Shown here one piece after another: positions 1 through 9,446 of a stretch of DNA of 64,000 bases. The position numbers and the translations under genes are program-made. Under the pieces are notes generated by a model. It had not been told where the DNA came from, did not search any database, and worked only from the letters and a program-made list of their open reading frames with translations. Numbering within the stretch: position 1 is the first letter of the stretch; every line of letters begins with the position of its first letter. The stretch covers positions 39,607 to 103,606 of the forward strand of contig MHBH01000076.1 of NCBI GenBank assembly GCA_001804805.1. Reading direction: 5' to 3'. The stretch is from Lentisphaerae bacterium GWF2_49_21. Lineage in GTDB: Bacteria; Verrucomicrobiota; Lentisphaeria; Victivallales; GWF2-50-93.

Positions 1-99
1 AAAGTAAAAAGCAGTGGAATATCGGGAAAACTGGTGATTTCCAGCAGGTCTGAATTTTCTACGTATATCGCATCCAAGTTTAGAAAAAACAGGGAATAG
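1..99 (+). CDS. possible 3' end of an upstream gene (partial)
   Basis: Frame 1 is open from the window edge to a TAG at 97-99, giving a 32-residue basic, Ser-rich C-terminal fragment. It is too short to place in a family. The next 55 bases are AT-rich and lead into the ribosome-binding site of the sugar kinase, so a gene could end here. Chance openness over 32 codons cannot be excluded. Confidence 0.3.
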   Translation, partial: KVKSSGISGKLVISSRSEFSTYIASKFRKNRE

Positions 100-154
100 A
101 GTGTATATTTAACTGTACGATAGAAATATAGTGGAATTCTTTCCGGAGGCTGAG

Positions 155-1708
155 ATGAGGTTGTTTCTCGGATTGGACAGCAGTACACAGGGCCTGAAGG
201 CCCAGGTGATTGATCTTGACAGCGGATCCATAACTGCTTCCGCCGGCGTCAATTTTTCCACTGAACTTTCCAAGTATGGCTGTCAGAACGGCGTCCTGCC
301 CGACAAGGATCCGCTTGTCAAACACTCAAACCCGCTCATGTGGCTAGAGGCGCTGGACCTTGTTTTTTCAAAGCTGAAGGCTGCAAATATCCCACTCGAC
401 AAGATCCTTGCAATAAGCGGTTCCGGCCAGCAGCACGGCTCGGTATATCTGAACGATAAATTTGAAGAGGTGATATCTGGGCTTGACGCTTCCAAGCCTC
501 TTGCCGAACAGATCAGGCCCGCCCTGTCAAGGAAAAGCTCCCCGATCTGGATGGACAGTTCAACGAGCGCCGAATGCGAGGAAATTGCAAAGGCCGTCGG
601 GAAGAAGAAGCTTCAGGAGATCACCGGCTCTCCGGCGATCGAACGGTTTACGGGGCCGCAGATAAGGAAATTCTGGAAGACAGAACCTGGGAACTATGAG
701 AAGACGGACCGCATACATCTTGTCAGTTCCTTCATGGCGTCCGTTCTTGCAGGAACGAGTGCTCCCATAGACTACGGAGACGGGGCGGGGATGAATCTTT
801 TGAACTTGAAGACGCTTGTCTGGGATTTCAAGATATGCGAGGCGACGGCGCCGGGGCTTGTGAAAAAGCTTCCCATGGCCGTACCTTCAGCAACTTCGGT
901 CGGAAAGCTCTCGCAGTATTTCAAGAAATATGGATTGAAACCCGGGATACCGGTGATCGCCTGGTCGGGTGATAATCCGTGCAGCCTGATCGGTGTCGGA
1001 GCAGGAGAGCCGGGAACTGCAGTGATCAGCCTTGGCACGAGCGACACATTCTTTGCGGCGATGTCATCCTCCCGCACCGATCCGCAGGGATACGGGCATG
1101 TGTTTGGAAATCCTACTGGCGGCTTCATGAGCCTCATATGTTTCAAGAACGGTTCTCTGGCTCGTGAGAAGGTGAAGGACGAATGCGGAGCGGACTGGGA
1201 TGCATTTGAAAAGGCGCTTTCAGAAGGCAAGCCTGGCAATGATGGCAACATGATGCTCCCGTATTTTGTGCCCGAGACGACGCCTCTTGTGCTCAAGGCG
1301 GGGGCCCGGTATTCCGGGACTAGGGAGTTCTGCAAGGGCAAGGCGTCGGCTCCGGTGAAAATACGCGCAGTGGTGGAGTCCCAGATGCTGGGCATGAAGC
1401 TCCATTCAAAATGGATAGGCGAGGATTTCAAGTGCATAAGGGTGACGGGAGGTGCTTCGAAAAGCCCCGGCATATGCAGGATATTGGCCGATGTGTTCCA
1501 GGCGAGGGTTGAAAAGATATCTGTTGCGGATTCCGCAGCTCTCGGAGCCGCTGTACGGGCTGCGCATTTCATGTGCTTCGGCAAGATGGGCGGATATTAT
1601 GCGAAGTTCGCAGCTGCGGTGGAAACGATAGAGCCGGATCCTGCGACGGCGGAAACATATGCCGGCATGCTTGATAGATTCGCTGAATTCGAGAAGGAAA
1701 AAGAATAA
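155..1708 (+). CDS. FGGY-family carbohydrate kinase, xylulokinase-like
   Basis: Predicted cytoplasmic ATP-dependent sugar kinase that phosphorylates a pentulose such as D-xylulose before the pentose phosphate pathway. The 517-residue product opens with GLDSSTQGLKA, the N-terminal phosphate-binding motif of the family, and has ISGSGQQHGSVY near residue 88, WMDSST, DYGDGAGMN (D206, D209) and the C-terminal ATPase motifs ISLGTSDTF and RVTGGASKSPGI. The DYGDGAGMN signature resembles the eukaryote-like XYLB branch. An upstream GTG at 131 would add eight residues, but GGAGG at 145-149 sits five bases before the ATG at 155, so 155 is preferred. Length is normal. The next gene is a membrane-envelope gene, so the neighbours give no substrate; another pentulose or hexulose is possible. 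Confidence 0.85.
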   Translation: MRLFLGLDSSTQGLKAQVIDLDSGSITASAGVNFSTELSKYGCQNGVLPDKDPLVKHSNPLMWLEALDLVFSKLKAANIPLDKILAISGSGQQHGSVYLNDKFEEVISGLDASKPLAEQIRPALSRKSSPIWMDSSTSAECEEIAKAVGKKKLQEITGSPAIERFTGPQIRKFWKTEPGNYEKTDRIHLVSSFMASVLAGTSAPIDYGDGAGMNLLNLKTLVWDFKICEATAPGLVKKLPMAVPSATSVGKLSQYFKKYGLKPGIPVIAWSGDNPCSLIGVGAGEPGTAVISLGTSDTFFAAMSSSRTDPQGYGHVFGNPTGGFMSLICFKNGSLAREKVKDECGADWDAFEKALSEGKPGNDGNMMLPYFVPETTPLVLKAGARYSGTREFCKGKASAPVKIRAVVESQMLGMKLHSKWIGEDFKCIRVTGGASKSPGICRILADVFQARVEKISVADSAALGAAVRAAHFMCFGKMGGYYAKFAAAVETIEPDPATAETYAGMLDRFAEFEKEKE

Positions 1709-1724
1709 ACCGGGTCCCTTCAAT

Positions 1725-4397
1725 ATGAAAACTGACGGCAAGATAAAGCAGGAAAAGAAAAGAACGCCTCTGGTGAAGAAGCTTGGTCTTCTGCTTGTTT
1801 CGCTTCTGCTTGTCCTGCTGGCGCTGCGGATCTGCGTCCCCTTCTATATAGAGAACAATCTCTGTGCGAAAATCGCAGATGCGTTGAAGGTCAATTCCGT
1901 CCACTGCGATGTCCGCAGTTTCGGGATCACCCATCTTGACATATCGGACATCCGTGCGGGCGACATCAAAAACCCGTTCGTGAAGATCGATTCCATGAGG
2001 ATAAATTATTCTTCGGTAGGAATCTTGTTCGGGAAGATAGAGTCGGTTGCGATATCCGGGCTGGATCTGAAAGCGGGGCTGGCGGGCGGGAAATTCTATA
2101 TCCCCGGCCTTGACCTCGACAGCTTGATAAAGGGGGGCCAGCCGAAGAAGGGCGGTTCGAAGAATCTTCTTCCGGTAACTATAGAATACTGCGTAATCCG
2201 CAATTCGGAGCTGGATATTGTCTTTGATGGCAGGATACAGAGGATCCCCTTTGAGATGGCGATGGTGTTCCGCCAGGCCTCGCCGGATGACAGGAAGAAG
2301 TCCGACTACGAGATGAGCCTGTCTTTCTATCCCCGCGGCGAGCCTGTCCGCGTGTGGGGAGGTTTTGATCTCAAGGGGGCCAGGGCTTTCTGCGGGATGA
2401 AGACGGAAGACATGACCATTGCGAGGTTCCAGGATCTTACGGACAGGATAAAGGGGCTTAAGATTTCCGGAGTCGTCGGCTTTGAATCGGCGTTTGACAC
2501 TTCCGGAAACATCGGATTCAGTGTTGAGATCTCAGAACTCGACCTCCAGTACAAGGGAGTGAATATAATCAATGCGACCGACAATTCCGGAAAACTCCTG
2601 CCCCTTGTGATCCAGATGGGCATAAGGAAGGATGCCCTGCCGTTCACCTTCAATACTTTCAGGATGCAGGCGCCCCTGCCGATCGATTTCAGCATGGATG
2701 CGCCCGGAGGGGAGATCAAGATCACAAAAGACGGCATAAGCGTGGCCACTGAGATAAAAGCGTCCATCGACAAGTCCTATTTCAACAGCAGGCACAGGAG
2801 TTCCAGCCTGAAGCTCAAGGAGTCTGAATACTGCACTCTTCTTTTTGATGCGGACGTTGACAGGAGCCTGAAGTGGCATTTCAATTTCAGCGCGCTCCAT
2901 GACATAAGCGAGACGGTGGAGCTGGAGAGCGACACGCAGCAGATTACGTGCAGTCCTATGATACTTTCGGTTTCAGGCGACGGCAACAATCATTCAGGCG
3001 TGATCAGCTATGTCATGAGGATTGCCGACATTGAATGGCAGAAGGAAAGCGGCGAGTTTTTGGACCTGCCGGATCTGGAATTTGCAGGAGACCTGAGGTT
3101 CGACTCCATGGCGACACCGGTTCTCATCGGGAACACGATAGTATCTGCGGACAGGCTTTCAATAGGCGGCATGAACTGCGGGAAAATAGAGGCGATGATT
3201 CCTTTCCGGTGGCCATTGGTCCCAGGGCAGTCAGATTTCGAGGAGAACAGGGGCACTCTCAAGACAGGCACTCTCAAGTCCGGTAACTCAAGCTTCGGAT
3301 ACTTCGATGCCATTCTCAGCCAGTCCGACAGCCTGGCCTGGAGCATAGGCGGATTCCTGAATACAGTCTTTGACAATTTCAGGGTGGATTTTTCAGGAGA
3401 GGCGGGTCTCGACGAAGGTGGAGGTGTTTTCTGCAACATTGACTTTGAAATCCCGAACTACGCCTCCAGCTCAAAGATGGATTTTGGAAAGGTCAATCCT
3501 GATTTCTCAGGAATCATACTGGAGGGGACTCTTAAGACAAAAGGCAAGATCGCCTGTGAAGGCGGTGTTTTGAAGACCGGTGCAGGCGTGAGCCTGACCG
3601 ATTCCACTCTTTCATCATCTGAAAGGAATTTCAAGATCGAAGGGCTCGAACTTTTCCTGTCCATGCAGGATCTCGCCCTTTTCAAGTCAATGCCGAAGCA
3701 GACCCTCAAGTTTGCCAGGATGACGGCTGGAACCCTTTCGGTTGAATCGGGAGAGATTGAATTCCAGATCGAATCGCCGAAGAAGTATTTCATCGAGAAG
3801 AGCGGCTTCTCCTGGTGCGGCGGACATGTGTATTCCCACGCCATGAGGATCGAGCCCGGCGAGGATCTCGAGTTCATCCTGTATTGCGACCGCCTTAATC
3901 TTCTCGCCGTGCTCAGCCAGCTGCAGGCCGCCGGCGGTACCGGCGACGGAACAGTGAATGGACGGATACCTGTGAAAATCAAAAACGGGCGCTTGAGATT
4001 CACTGACGGCTTCCTGTATTCCTCTCCGGGACAGGGGGGCAACATAAAGCTCGGGAATTCGCAGGTTCTCGATACCGCCTCCGCCATCCAGAAGCAGAAT
4101 GCACAGATGGCGATCGTTGTTGAATCATTGAAGGATTTCAAATATGACTGGGTGCGGCTCGCTCTGAACAGCGAGAACCGCAAGCTCAACATCGTCCTGG
4201 ACATAAACGGAAAACCAGCCAAACCTCTCAATTTCTGGATTAATTCTGAAGGGGAGTTCTACCAGACCGACGAGGGAAGCGGGCTCACTGCCAAATTCGA
4301 ATCTATCCTGTTTACAATTAATTTCTCGCTTCCAATTAACAGGATGTTGCGTTATGGTAAGGATTTTAATGAGATGATAAAGGGAGAACAAAAATGA
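1725..4397 (+). CDS. ydbH: AsmA-like intermembrane protein, YdbH family
   Basis: 890-residue protein with one N-terminal membrane anchor (about residues 17-40) after a basic stretch, then a long beta-rich body with repeated amphipathic strands, as expected for AsmA-like/YdbH proteins. In E. coli YdbH spans the periplasm as a lipid-conducting groove and joins the outer-membrane lipoprotein YnbE. The assignment comes mainly from context: the stop codon overlaps the start of a YnbE-like lipoprotein, and a YdbL-like (DUF1318) protein follows, reproducing the E. coli gene order. A start at 1659 inside the kinase gene is possible on paper, but the ATG at 1725 begins just after the kinase stop and gives the usual cytoplasmic tail. 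E. coli YdbH is of similar length (about 880 residues). Confidence 0.72.
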   Translation: MKTDGKIKQEKKRTPLVKKLGLLLVSLLLVLLALRICVPFYIENNLCAKIADALKVNSVHCDVRSFGITHLDISDIRAGDIKNPFVKIDSMRINYSSVGILFGKIESVAISGLDLKAGLAGGKFYIPGLDLDSLIKGGQPKKGGSKNLLPVTIEYCVIRNSELDIVFDGRIQRIPFEMAMVFRQASPDDRKKSDYEMSLSFYPRGEPVRVWGGFDLKGARAFCGMKTEDMTIARFQDLTDRIKGLKISGVVGFESAFDTSGNIGFSVEISELDLQYKGVNIINATDNSGKLLPLVIQMGIRKDALPFTFNTFRMQAPLPIDFSMDAPGGEIKITKDGISVATEIKASIDKSYFNSRHRSSSLKLKESEYCTLLFDADVDRSLKWHFNFSALHDISETVELESDTQQITCSPMILSVSGDGNNHSGVISYVMRIADIEWQKESGEFLDLPDLEFAGDLRFDSMATPVLIGNTIVSADRLSIGGMNCGKIEAMIPFRWPLVPGQSDFEENRGTLKTGTLKSGNSSFGYFDAILSQSDSLAWSIGGFLNTVFDNFRVDFSGEAGLDEGGGVFCNIDFEIPNYASSSKMDFGKVNPDFSGIILEGTLKTKGKIACEGGVLKTGAGVSLTDSTLSSSERNFKIEGLELFLSMQDLALFKSMPKQTLKFARMTAGTLSVESGEIEFQIESPKKYFIEKSGFSWCGGHVYSHAMRIEPGEDLEFILYCDRLNLLAVLSQLQAAGGTGDGTVNGRIPVKIKNGRLRFTDGFLYSSPGQGGNIKLGNSQVLDTASAIQKQNAQMAIVVESLKDFKYDWVRLALNSENRKLNIVLDINGKPAKPLNFWINSEGEFYQTDEGSGLTAKFESILFTINFSLPINRMLRYGKDFNEMIKGEQK

Positions 4398-4642
4398 AAC
4401 CGGGAGGAATTATGGCAAGAGCCGTTCTAGCTGTCATGTGCCTGTCCATATGCATATTGGCAGGCTGCCTTTGGACCAAGCATGAAATCGAAGTCAAGCC
4501 GATGCATGTAATAGTCGATGTGAACGTGAAGATACAGCAGGAGCTCCAGGAAAAGTTCAAGAAGACGGATGAGGTTTCCAAGGAGATCAGCGACAAGGAG
4601 GCCGAGGAGGCCCTGAGCAAGTATCTTGAATCGCAGAAATAA
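4394..4642 (+). CDS. ynbE: small outer-membrane lipoprotein, YnbE-like
   Basis: 82 residues with a lipoprotein signal peptide ending in ILAGC. The mature part contains EVKPMHVIVDVNVKIQQEL, which resembles the YnbE core in which a short beta strand with an N-V-K-I motif pairs with the C-terminus of YdbH. The charged tail (about residues 50-82) is longer than in E. coli YnbE. ATG at 4394 overlaps the upstream stop (ATGA); a second ATG at 4412 has GGGAGG at 4402-4407 and could be the real start, and both leave the lipobox intact. The lipoprotein call is firm; the family call leans on gene order. Confidence 0.75.
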   Translation: MKPGGIMARAVLAVMCLSICILAGCLWTKHEIEVKPMHVIVDVNVKIQQELQEKFKKTDEVSKEISDKEAEEALSKYLESQK

Positions 4643-4670
4643 GAACCAAAAATCATATGGAGGATTTGAT

Positions 4671-5030
4671 ATGAGGACTTTGATTGGAAAGCTGGTGTTC
4701 ATTCTCATGCTCGCGGGTTTTGCATTCTACGCCGCCGACGGATTCGGAATGGATTCCAAGCAGAGGCTTGCAATAATAAAGGGATTGAAGATCAAGGGCA
4801 TTGTCGGCGAAAACAACAAGGGGCTTCTTGAGTTCAGGACTGCTGACAAGTCGGCGGCGGCCGTCGTCGATGAGGAAAATGCCGAACGGACCAAGGCCTA
4901 CAGTGAAATAGCCAAGAAGACAAAAGTTGAAGTTGCAGATGTCGGAGCCCAGCGCGCCGCACAGATCGCCAAGGAGGAGTCGGCCGGTGTCTGGCTCCAG
5001 GACGCCGAAGGCAAGTGGAAGAAGAAATAA
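4671..5030 (+). CDS. ydbL: YdbL-like DUF1318 periplasmic protein
   Basis: 119 residues with a cleavable-looking signal peptide (residues 1 to about 25) and a small periplasmic domain holding KGIVGENNKGLLEF and a C-terminal region with GVWLQDAEGKWKKK. GENN-GLLE is the hallmark of DUF1318/YdbL. YdbL is thought to act with YdbH and YnbE in outer-membrane lipid homeostasis; its exact role is unclear. GGAGG at 4659-4663 precedes the ATG at 4671 by seven bases. It is the last gene of the probable ydbH-ynbE-ydbL operon, followed by a 103-bp gap with a GC-rich inverted repeat (about 5078-5099). Confidence 0.78.
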   Translation: MRTLIGKLVFILMLAGFAFYAADGFGMDSKQRLAIIKGLKIKGIVGENNKGLLEFRTADKSAAAVVDEENAERTKAYSEIAKKTKVEVADVGAQRAAQIAKEESAGVWLQDAEGKWKKK

Positions 5031-5133
5031 TTTAACCAGCCTTGGGATATGCAGTATGTCCGATCGCGGGGGGCTTCTTGTGTTTGCAGAATACCCCCGT
5101 TCCATTTGCAGTTCCGACAACAGGGGATTATAG

Positions 5134-7824
5134 ATGATTTTGCAGGGTGCCAGGGATACCAGGTCTGGAATAACGACCAGGGAAGGAATTGTCCTTGCAA
5201 TCCTGCTCGGGATAATTTTCCTGCTGCCTCTTGCCTTTTCCCATTTGTCAGTGAAGATGTGGAAGGAGCTGATCTGGCATAATCCTGTTGATATTTCGAT
5301 GATTGAATGGACTGGCGCCTTCCTGAACATCTTCCTCTTCCTCCTTCTCATCGAGCATTACAGGCAGTCGGAAAAGAAAAGCCTGATCTTCATAAGCTCC
5401 GGATTCCTTGTGATGGGTATTCTCGGCTTCGTCTATGCCCTGAGCAAGCCGGGGACGGAGACGGCCGCATGGATTAAATGCATGTCGCTGCTTCTCGGAG
5501 GATTTTATTTCCTCCTGGGCATAACGGCCAGGAAACAGACAGGGAAGGATCTGCCGAGGGCATTCCTGTGGATAATTCTTCCATCCATCCTTGTGGCGGT
5601 CACATGTGCCTGGATACCACACGGACTCAAGCCTGTTCTGCCCAAAATCCTTTCTTCTGCAGGGGTGTCGACGGTCTTCGGAGAACTTTTATTCTGGATA
5701 CCCGGAGCCTTTTTCTTTGTGGCCGCCCTGCCGTGGCTGCACGATTACATGAAGAAAAGAAGGAAGGAGGATCTGATTTTCGCAGTCCTTATCCTGATAT
5801 ACGCGCAGGTCTCCCTTACGGTGAGATATTCAAATCCGTGGGGCGTCCTATGGTGGGGCTGGCATATAGGCCTTCTTGTCGCAGGGATAATCGCGGCCCT
5901 GTATCTTCTCGTCCTCTGTCTGCGCTATTCCCTCATCTGGAGGCTCCTCCTTTCGATGGGATTCTGCTTCGGACTTACAGTGCTGATATCCTCATCGGTG
6001 ATGCAGAGCTATTTCGAGAAAAGGACGAATGACGAACTCAAGAGGAGGTTTGCAGTCCAGCAGAAGAACATCCTCCTGGAATCCAGGGACGCGATAACAT
6101 TCAGTAACCAGAACCTCAAGCATCTTGTCAGGGATTTCTTCCTGTCCGGAGAATACCTGGACAATCCCGGGAAGGTCGCCGGGGAGCTCTGTTCAAAAAA
6201 CAGGGCCGAATGGCCGAAGTATCTGCTTGAGGTGGGGTTCTACTCGGACGACGATGCCTTCGCCAGTTCGGATCTGGAGGACGAAGGGGCGGAGTTCCGC
6301 GAAAAAGCTCTCGAGGGGCTGAAAAATGCGGCATTCAAGAACATCAGCGGGAAGACCGTCTTCAGCGAATTCTATTTCGACAGCACTAAGAACAGGTGGG
6401 TATCGGCGGCCACGCTTTCATTCAGGCTTTCCAGCGGCGCCAGATGCTTCTTCTACAATGTGCTGGACGTGACCAGGCTTAAGAACAGGAACATAATTAG
6501 CTCTTCCGACAAGAGGATCAAGAATTCCATCGGAAGGATGATCATCTGCAGCAGGAGCGGAAGATTCCTTGAATGCAGCCTTCCTAAATCCTATACCGAG
6601 GGCTTTGACACCAGGATACCTGAGACAGAACTTCCGCTTGCGAAGAAGATAGCCATACAGTTTTCCGATATTCCGGGGGCTAAGGCGAAGATTGTCCAGC
6701 TCTCGTATTTCGGTCGCGATTATCTTGTCTTTGCGAATTATTTTGCACCGGCTGAATGGACGGTGCTAGATCTGCTCGATGAGGAAGGTATCCCGATCGT
6801 CAGCTACAACCGGTCGAAGTATGTTTTCGAAGCCACTGGAATGATCGTCCTGCTGCTTGGATTCATAATGCTTCTGTTCCTCCTGAACTACCAGATCGCC
6901 AGACCCCTGAACCAGATTGTGAAGGCCACTGAAAAGCTTGAGGAGGGGGATTTCTCCGTGCGAATCAATTCCAGGGATACGAATGAGTTCGGCATCGTCT
7001 CAAAATCGTTCGACACCATGGTGACGCAGCTCCAGAAAATATATTACAAGCTCCATAATACCATTGCGGAAAGGACAAAGGCCCTTGAAGATGCCAGGAC
7101 TGCGAACCACGCCAGGACCTCCTTCTTCACAAATGTAAGCCATGAACTGCGTACGCCGCTGCACGGCATACTCAGCTTCTCGAGGCTGGGGATGGACAAG
7201 GAGAGGCTCAATGATGAGAAGAAGATGCTCGAGTTCTTCAAAAGCATCAACGACAGCGCCCAGCGCCTGCTCAAGATGATTAACGAGCTCCTTGATTTTG
7301 CCAAGATCGAATCCGGCCACATGGAATTCGAATTCACGGATACGAGCCTTTTCATGATTTCGCTCCAGACATATGAGGAGCTCAAGGCGAACTTCGAGGA
7401 GAAAAATGTGAAGTTCATATGCGTCAAGCCCGAGTTCGACACCAACGCATGCATAGACAGGGAGAAAATTGCGATGGTGATGAGGAACCTGATCGGGAAT
7501 GCATTGAAGTTCTCTGAAAGCGGAACTGAGCTCAAGGTCTCCTTTGTCAGAGGCCTGGACATGCTGTCAGTGACCGTCACCGACAAGGGCGCCGGCATAC
7601 CCGAGGAGGATATCGATATCATATTCGACAGGTTCTTCCAGTCGGACATAGCGAAAGTGAAAGGCGGAACCGGGCTTGGACTTTCCATCTGCAGGGAGAT
7701 TGTCAAGCGCCATAATGGCACGATTTATGCTCGTAACAACTCCGGAGGAGGGGCTTCGTTCACGTTTTCGGTACCGCTCACGAGAGCCGCCGGCAAGGTC
7801 AACCCGGACAAGAAGATGTCATGA
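5134..7824 (+). CDS. membrane sensor histidine kinase with HAMP domain
   Basis: 896 residues. Residues about 18-275 form a polytopic sensory region with seven or more hydrophobic segments. A further region (about 290-565) with the look of an extracytoplasmic sensor is closed by a membrane helix (about 567-588). HAMP follows (RPLNQIVKATEKLEEGD), then a dimerisation/phosphoacceptor helix with SHELRTPLHG (His670) and an HATPase domain with N-box IGNALKFSES, G1 DKGAGIPEED and G2 GGTGLGLSIC. There is no receiver domain. Its stop overlaps the ATG of the next gene (ATGA), which supplies a receiver plus a second kinase, so the two probably form one signalling unit. AGGGG at 5122-5126 supports the ATG at 5134. 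The ligand is unknown. Confidence 0.88.
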   Translation: MILQGARDTRSGITTREGIVLAILLGIIFLLPLAFSHLSVKMWKELIWHNPVDISMIEWTGAFLNIFLFLLLIEHYRQSEKKSLIFISSGFLVMGILGFVYALSKPGTETAAWIKCMSLLLGGFYFLLGITARKQTGKDLPRAFLWIILPSILVAVTCAWIPHGLKPVLPKILSSAGVSTVFGELLFWIPGAFFFVAALPWLHDYMKKRRKEDLIFAVLILIYAQVSLTVRYSNPWGVLWWGWHIGLLVAGIIAALYLLVLCLRYSLIWRLLLSMGFCFGLTVLISSSVMQSYFEKRTNDELKRRFAVQQKNILLESRDAITFSNQNLKHLVRDFFLSGEYLDNPGKVAGELCSKNRAEWPKYLLEVGFYSDDDAFASSDLEDEGAEFREKALEGLKNAAFKNISGKTVFSEFYFDSTKNRWVSAATLSFRLSSGARCFFYNVLDVTRLKNRNIISSSDKRIKNSIGRMIICSRSGRFLECSLPKSYTEGFDTRIPETELPLAKKIAIQFSDIPGAKAKIVQLSYFGRDYLVFANYFAPAEWTVLDLLDEEGIPIVSYNRSKYVFEATGMIVLLLGFIMLLFLLNYQIARPLNQIVKATEKLEEGDFSVRINSRDTNEFGIVSKSFDTMVTQLQKIYYKLHNTIAERTKALEDARTANHARTSFFTNVSHELRTPLHGILSFSRLGMDKERLNDEKKMLEFFKSINDSAQRLLKMINELLDFAKIESGHMEFEFTDTSLFMISLQTYEELKANFEEKNVKFICVKPEFDTNACIDREKIAMVMRNLIGNALKFSESGTELKVSFVRGLDMLSVTVTDKGAGIPEEDIDIIFDRFFQSDIAKVKGGTGLGLSICREIVKRHNGTIYARNNSGGGASFTFSVPLTRAAGKVNPDKKMS

Positions 7825-8897
7825 AAACTAAGAAAAACAGGATACTGATTGTCGACGATGATCAGATGAACATACTGATTCTCGAGGAGATCCTCGGGAA
7901 GCAGTTCGAGATCAAGTCCGTCTGCGGAGGCCAGGCGGCCCTTGATTCCGCAGTGGTCTTCCGTCCCGACATCATCCTGCTCGACATCATGATGCCGGGC
8001 AAGGACGGATATGAGATCTGCGGGAAGTTCAAGCAGATGCGGGAGCTCGCCTTCACCAAGATCATACTCCTGTCCGCCAAATCCATGCTCAATGACAGGC
8101 TCAAGGGGTATCAGGCCGGAGCCGATGATTTCATAACGAAACCCTTTGATTCCGAGGAGCTGCTCGCAAAGGTCCGGGTTTTCATACGCCTCAAATCCGT
8201 GCAGGAGATCGACAGGATGAAGGACGATCTCATTGATCTGTTCTCCCATGAGACGAGGACGCCTCTAAATGCAATCGTAGGATTCGGAAAGATCCTGGGC
8301 GCCTGCGACAAGCTCGGAGAGCACGAAAAGGAATGTGTAAGGCATATTGTCAGTTCCGGTGCGAGCCTGCTGGAACTGGTTAACAAGACAATCCTGCTTT
8401 CCAACCTCAGGAATGGATCGAGGATCGTCATAGAGAAGAAGACTTCGTTTTCAGATATAATAGAAATGGCGGTTTCTGCGAATGAGGAGAAGACCAGGGC
8501 GAAGAATATTATCCTCCTGAAGGACTGCAAGGGCGACAGGGCGTTCAGGGGCGACGAAGAGCTGCTGGTCGCCGCCCTTTCCTACGTGCTGGAGAACGCC
8601 GTCAAGTATTCACCTTATATCGGAACAGTCGAATTGAATGTCAGACAGACCGAAAAGGGGCTGGAGTGCGAGGTGAAGGACAACGGCAAGGGGCTTGGTG
8701 ACATCAAGATGCTGGAGATGGTGTTCAGCGAATTTTACGTCGAGGATGTCGAACACCACGGGCGCGGCCACGGGCTGAGCCTTGTGATAGTGAAGCATAT
8801 CATGCTCCTGCACGGCGGAACGGTTTCCGCCGCGAACAACAAGAATGAGCCCGGATGCACCTTCACCCTTGAAATACCATCCGGACTTTTCGTCTGA
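7821..8897 (+). CDS. response regulator-histidine kinase hybrid (receiver first)
   Basis: 358-residue soluble protein. Residues 6-122 are a receiver domain with the acidic pocket DDD, phosphoacceptor Asp55 (LLDIMMPG) and the KPF lysine. A HisKA segment follows with FSHETRTPLN (His143), then an HATPase domain with N-box ENAVKYSP, G1 DNGKGLGD and HGRGHGLSLVIV. There is no DNA-binding output. Translationally coupled to the upstream kinase, it likely takes phosphate from it and passes the signal by its own kinase activity or by protein contact. The stop at 8895-8897 is followed by the tRNA gene, so no cognate output gene lies in the operon. Confidence 0.87.
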   Translation: MKTKKNRILIVDDDQMNILILEEILGKQFEIKSVCGGQAALDSAVVFRPDIILLDIMMPGKDGYEICGKFKQMRELAFTKIILLSAKSMLNDRLKGYQAGADDFITKPFDSEELLAKVRVFIRLKSVQEIDRMKDDLIDLFSHETRTPLNAIVGFGKILGACDKLGEHEKECVRHIVSSGASLLELVNKTILLSNLRNGSRIVIEKKTSFSDIIEMAVSANEEKTRAKNIILLKDCKGDRAFRGDEELLVAALSYVLENAVKYSPYIGTVELNVRQTEKGLECEVKDNGKGLGDIKMLEMVFSEFYVEDVEHHGRGHGLSLVIVKHIMLLHGGTVSAANNKNEPGCTFTLEIPSGLFV

Positions 8898-8970
8898 ACT
8901 GCGCGTTTTATCCGCTCCCTATATTGCATTTTATGAAACATGATATAAATTCTGAGCCTGCTTGAAAAAT

Positions 8971-9047
8971 GGGCATATAGCTCAGTTGGTTAGAGCGCCA
9001 CGTTGACATCGTGGAGGTCGTTGGTTCGAGTCCAATTGTGCCCACCA
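8971..9047 (+). tRNA. tRNA-Val (anticodon GAC), CCA encoded
   Basis: Cloverleaf: acceptor GGGCATA pairs with TGTGCCC (one G-T pair), the D-arm has GCTC/GAGC, the anticodon stem CCACG/CGTGG holds loop TTGACAT with anticodon GAC, and the T-arm GTTGG/CCAAT encloses TTCGAGT. Discriminator A is at 9044 and the genomic CCA at 9045-9047. The gene marks the left border of the defence island, a usual integration spot, though no second copy of its 3' end was seen. Confidence 0.95.
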
Positions 9048-9446
9048 TCCTTCGCCCGACTGCCCTGCAGTCGCGCTACGGATGGCACAGCCATTTTCCG
9101 CCTGCGGCGAAAAATGCCGCGGCGAAGCTTCCCTGCGGAGCCGGGCCTGCCATCCATAACAATTTCAGCCCTTGGACAAGCGGTTTCCCAACCGGAGCTC
9201 CTCCTGCTTAAATGCATTTTTTGCCATCCATTTATGCGTTCAAGGGCTTTTTCCGGTCTCTTTTTAGTTTATCTCTTTATCTTCAATTACTTGACCCTTC
9301 CCAGATTATGCCCAGATTACCTAAATACCTGCTAGCAGTGCCCCAACAAGATGATATCTCTTGGCTTGACAAGCACTTCCCTTGAAAACCAGTCTAGGTT
9401 GTATATAGTAACATGTTTACCATGGTGGTATCCTGAAGGGAGATTG
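9048..9446. other. tRNA-hsdR spacer with degenerate GC-rich palindromes
   Basis: No convincing gene. The first part has inverted segments (CCATCC at the tRNA end against GGATGG near 9079) and a TTTTCCGCCTGCGGCGAAAA palindrome near 9095, both typical of dispersed repeats. The second part is T-rich without a clear promoter. Two 75-110 residue open frames here overlap these repeats and look spurious. Confidence 0.55.

Noticed and set aside
772..1584. 270-codon minus-strand frame
   Set aside because: Antisense to the sugar kinase; no recognisable domain.
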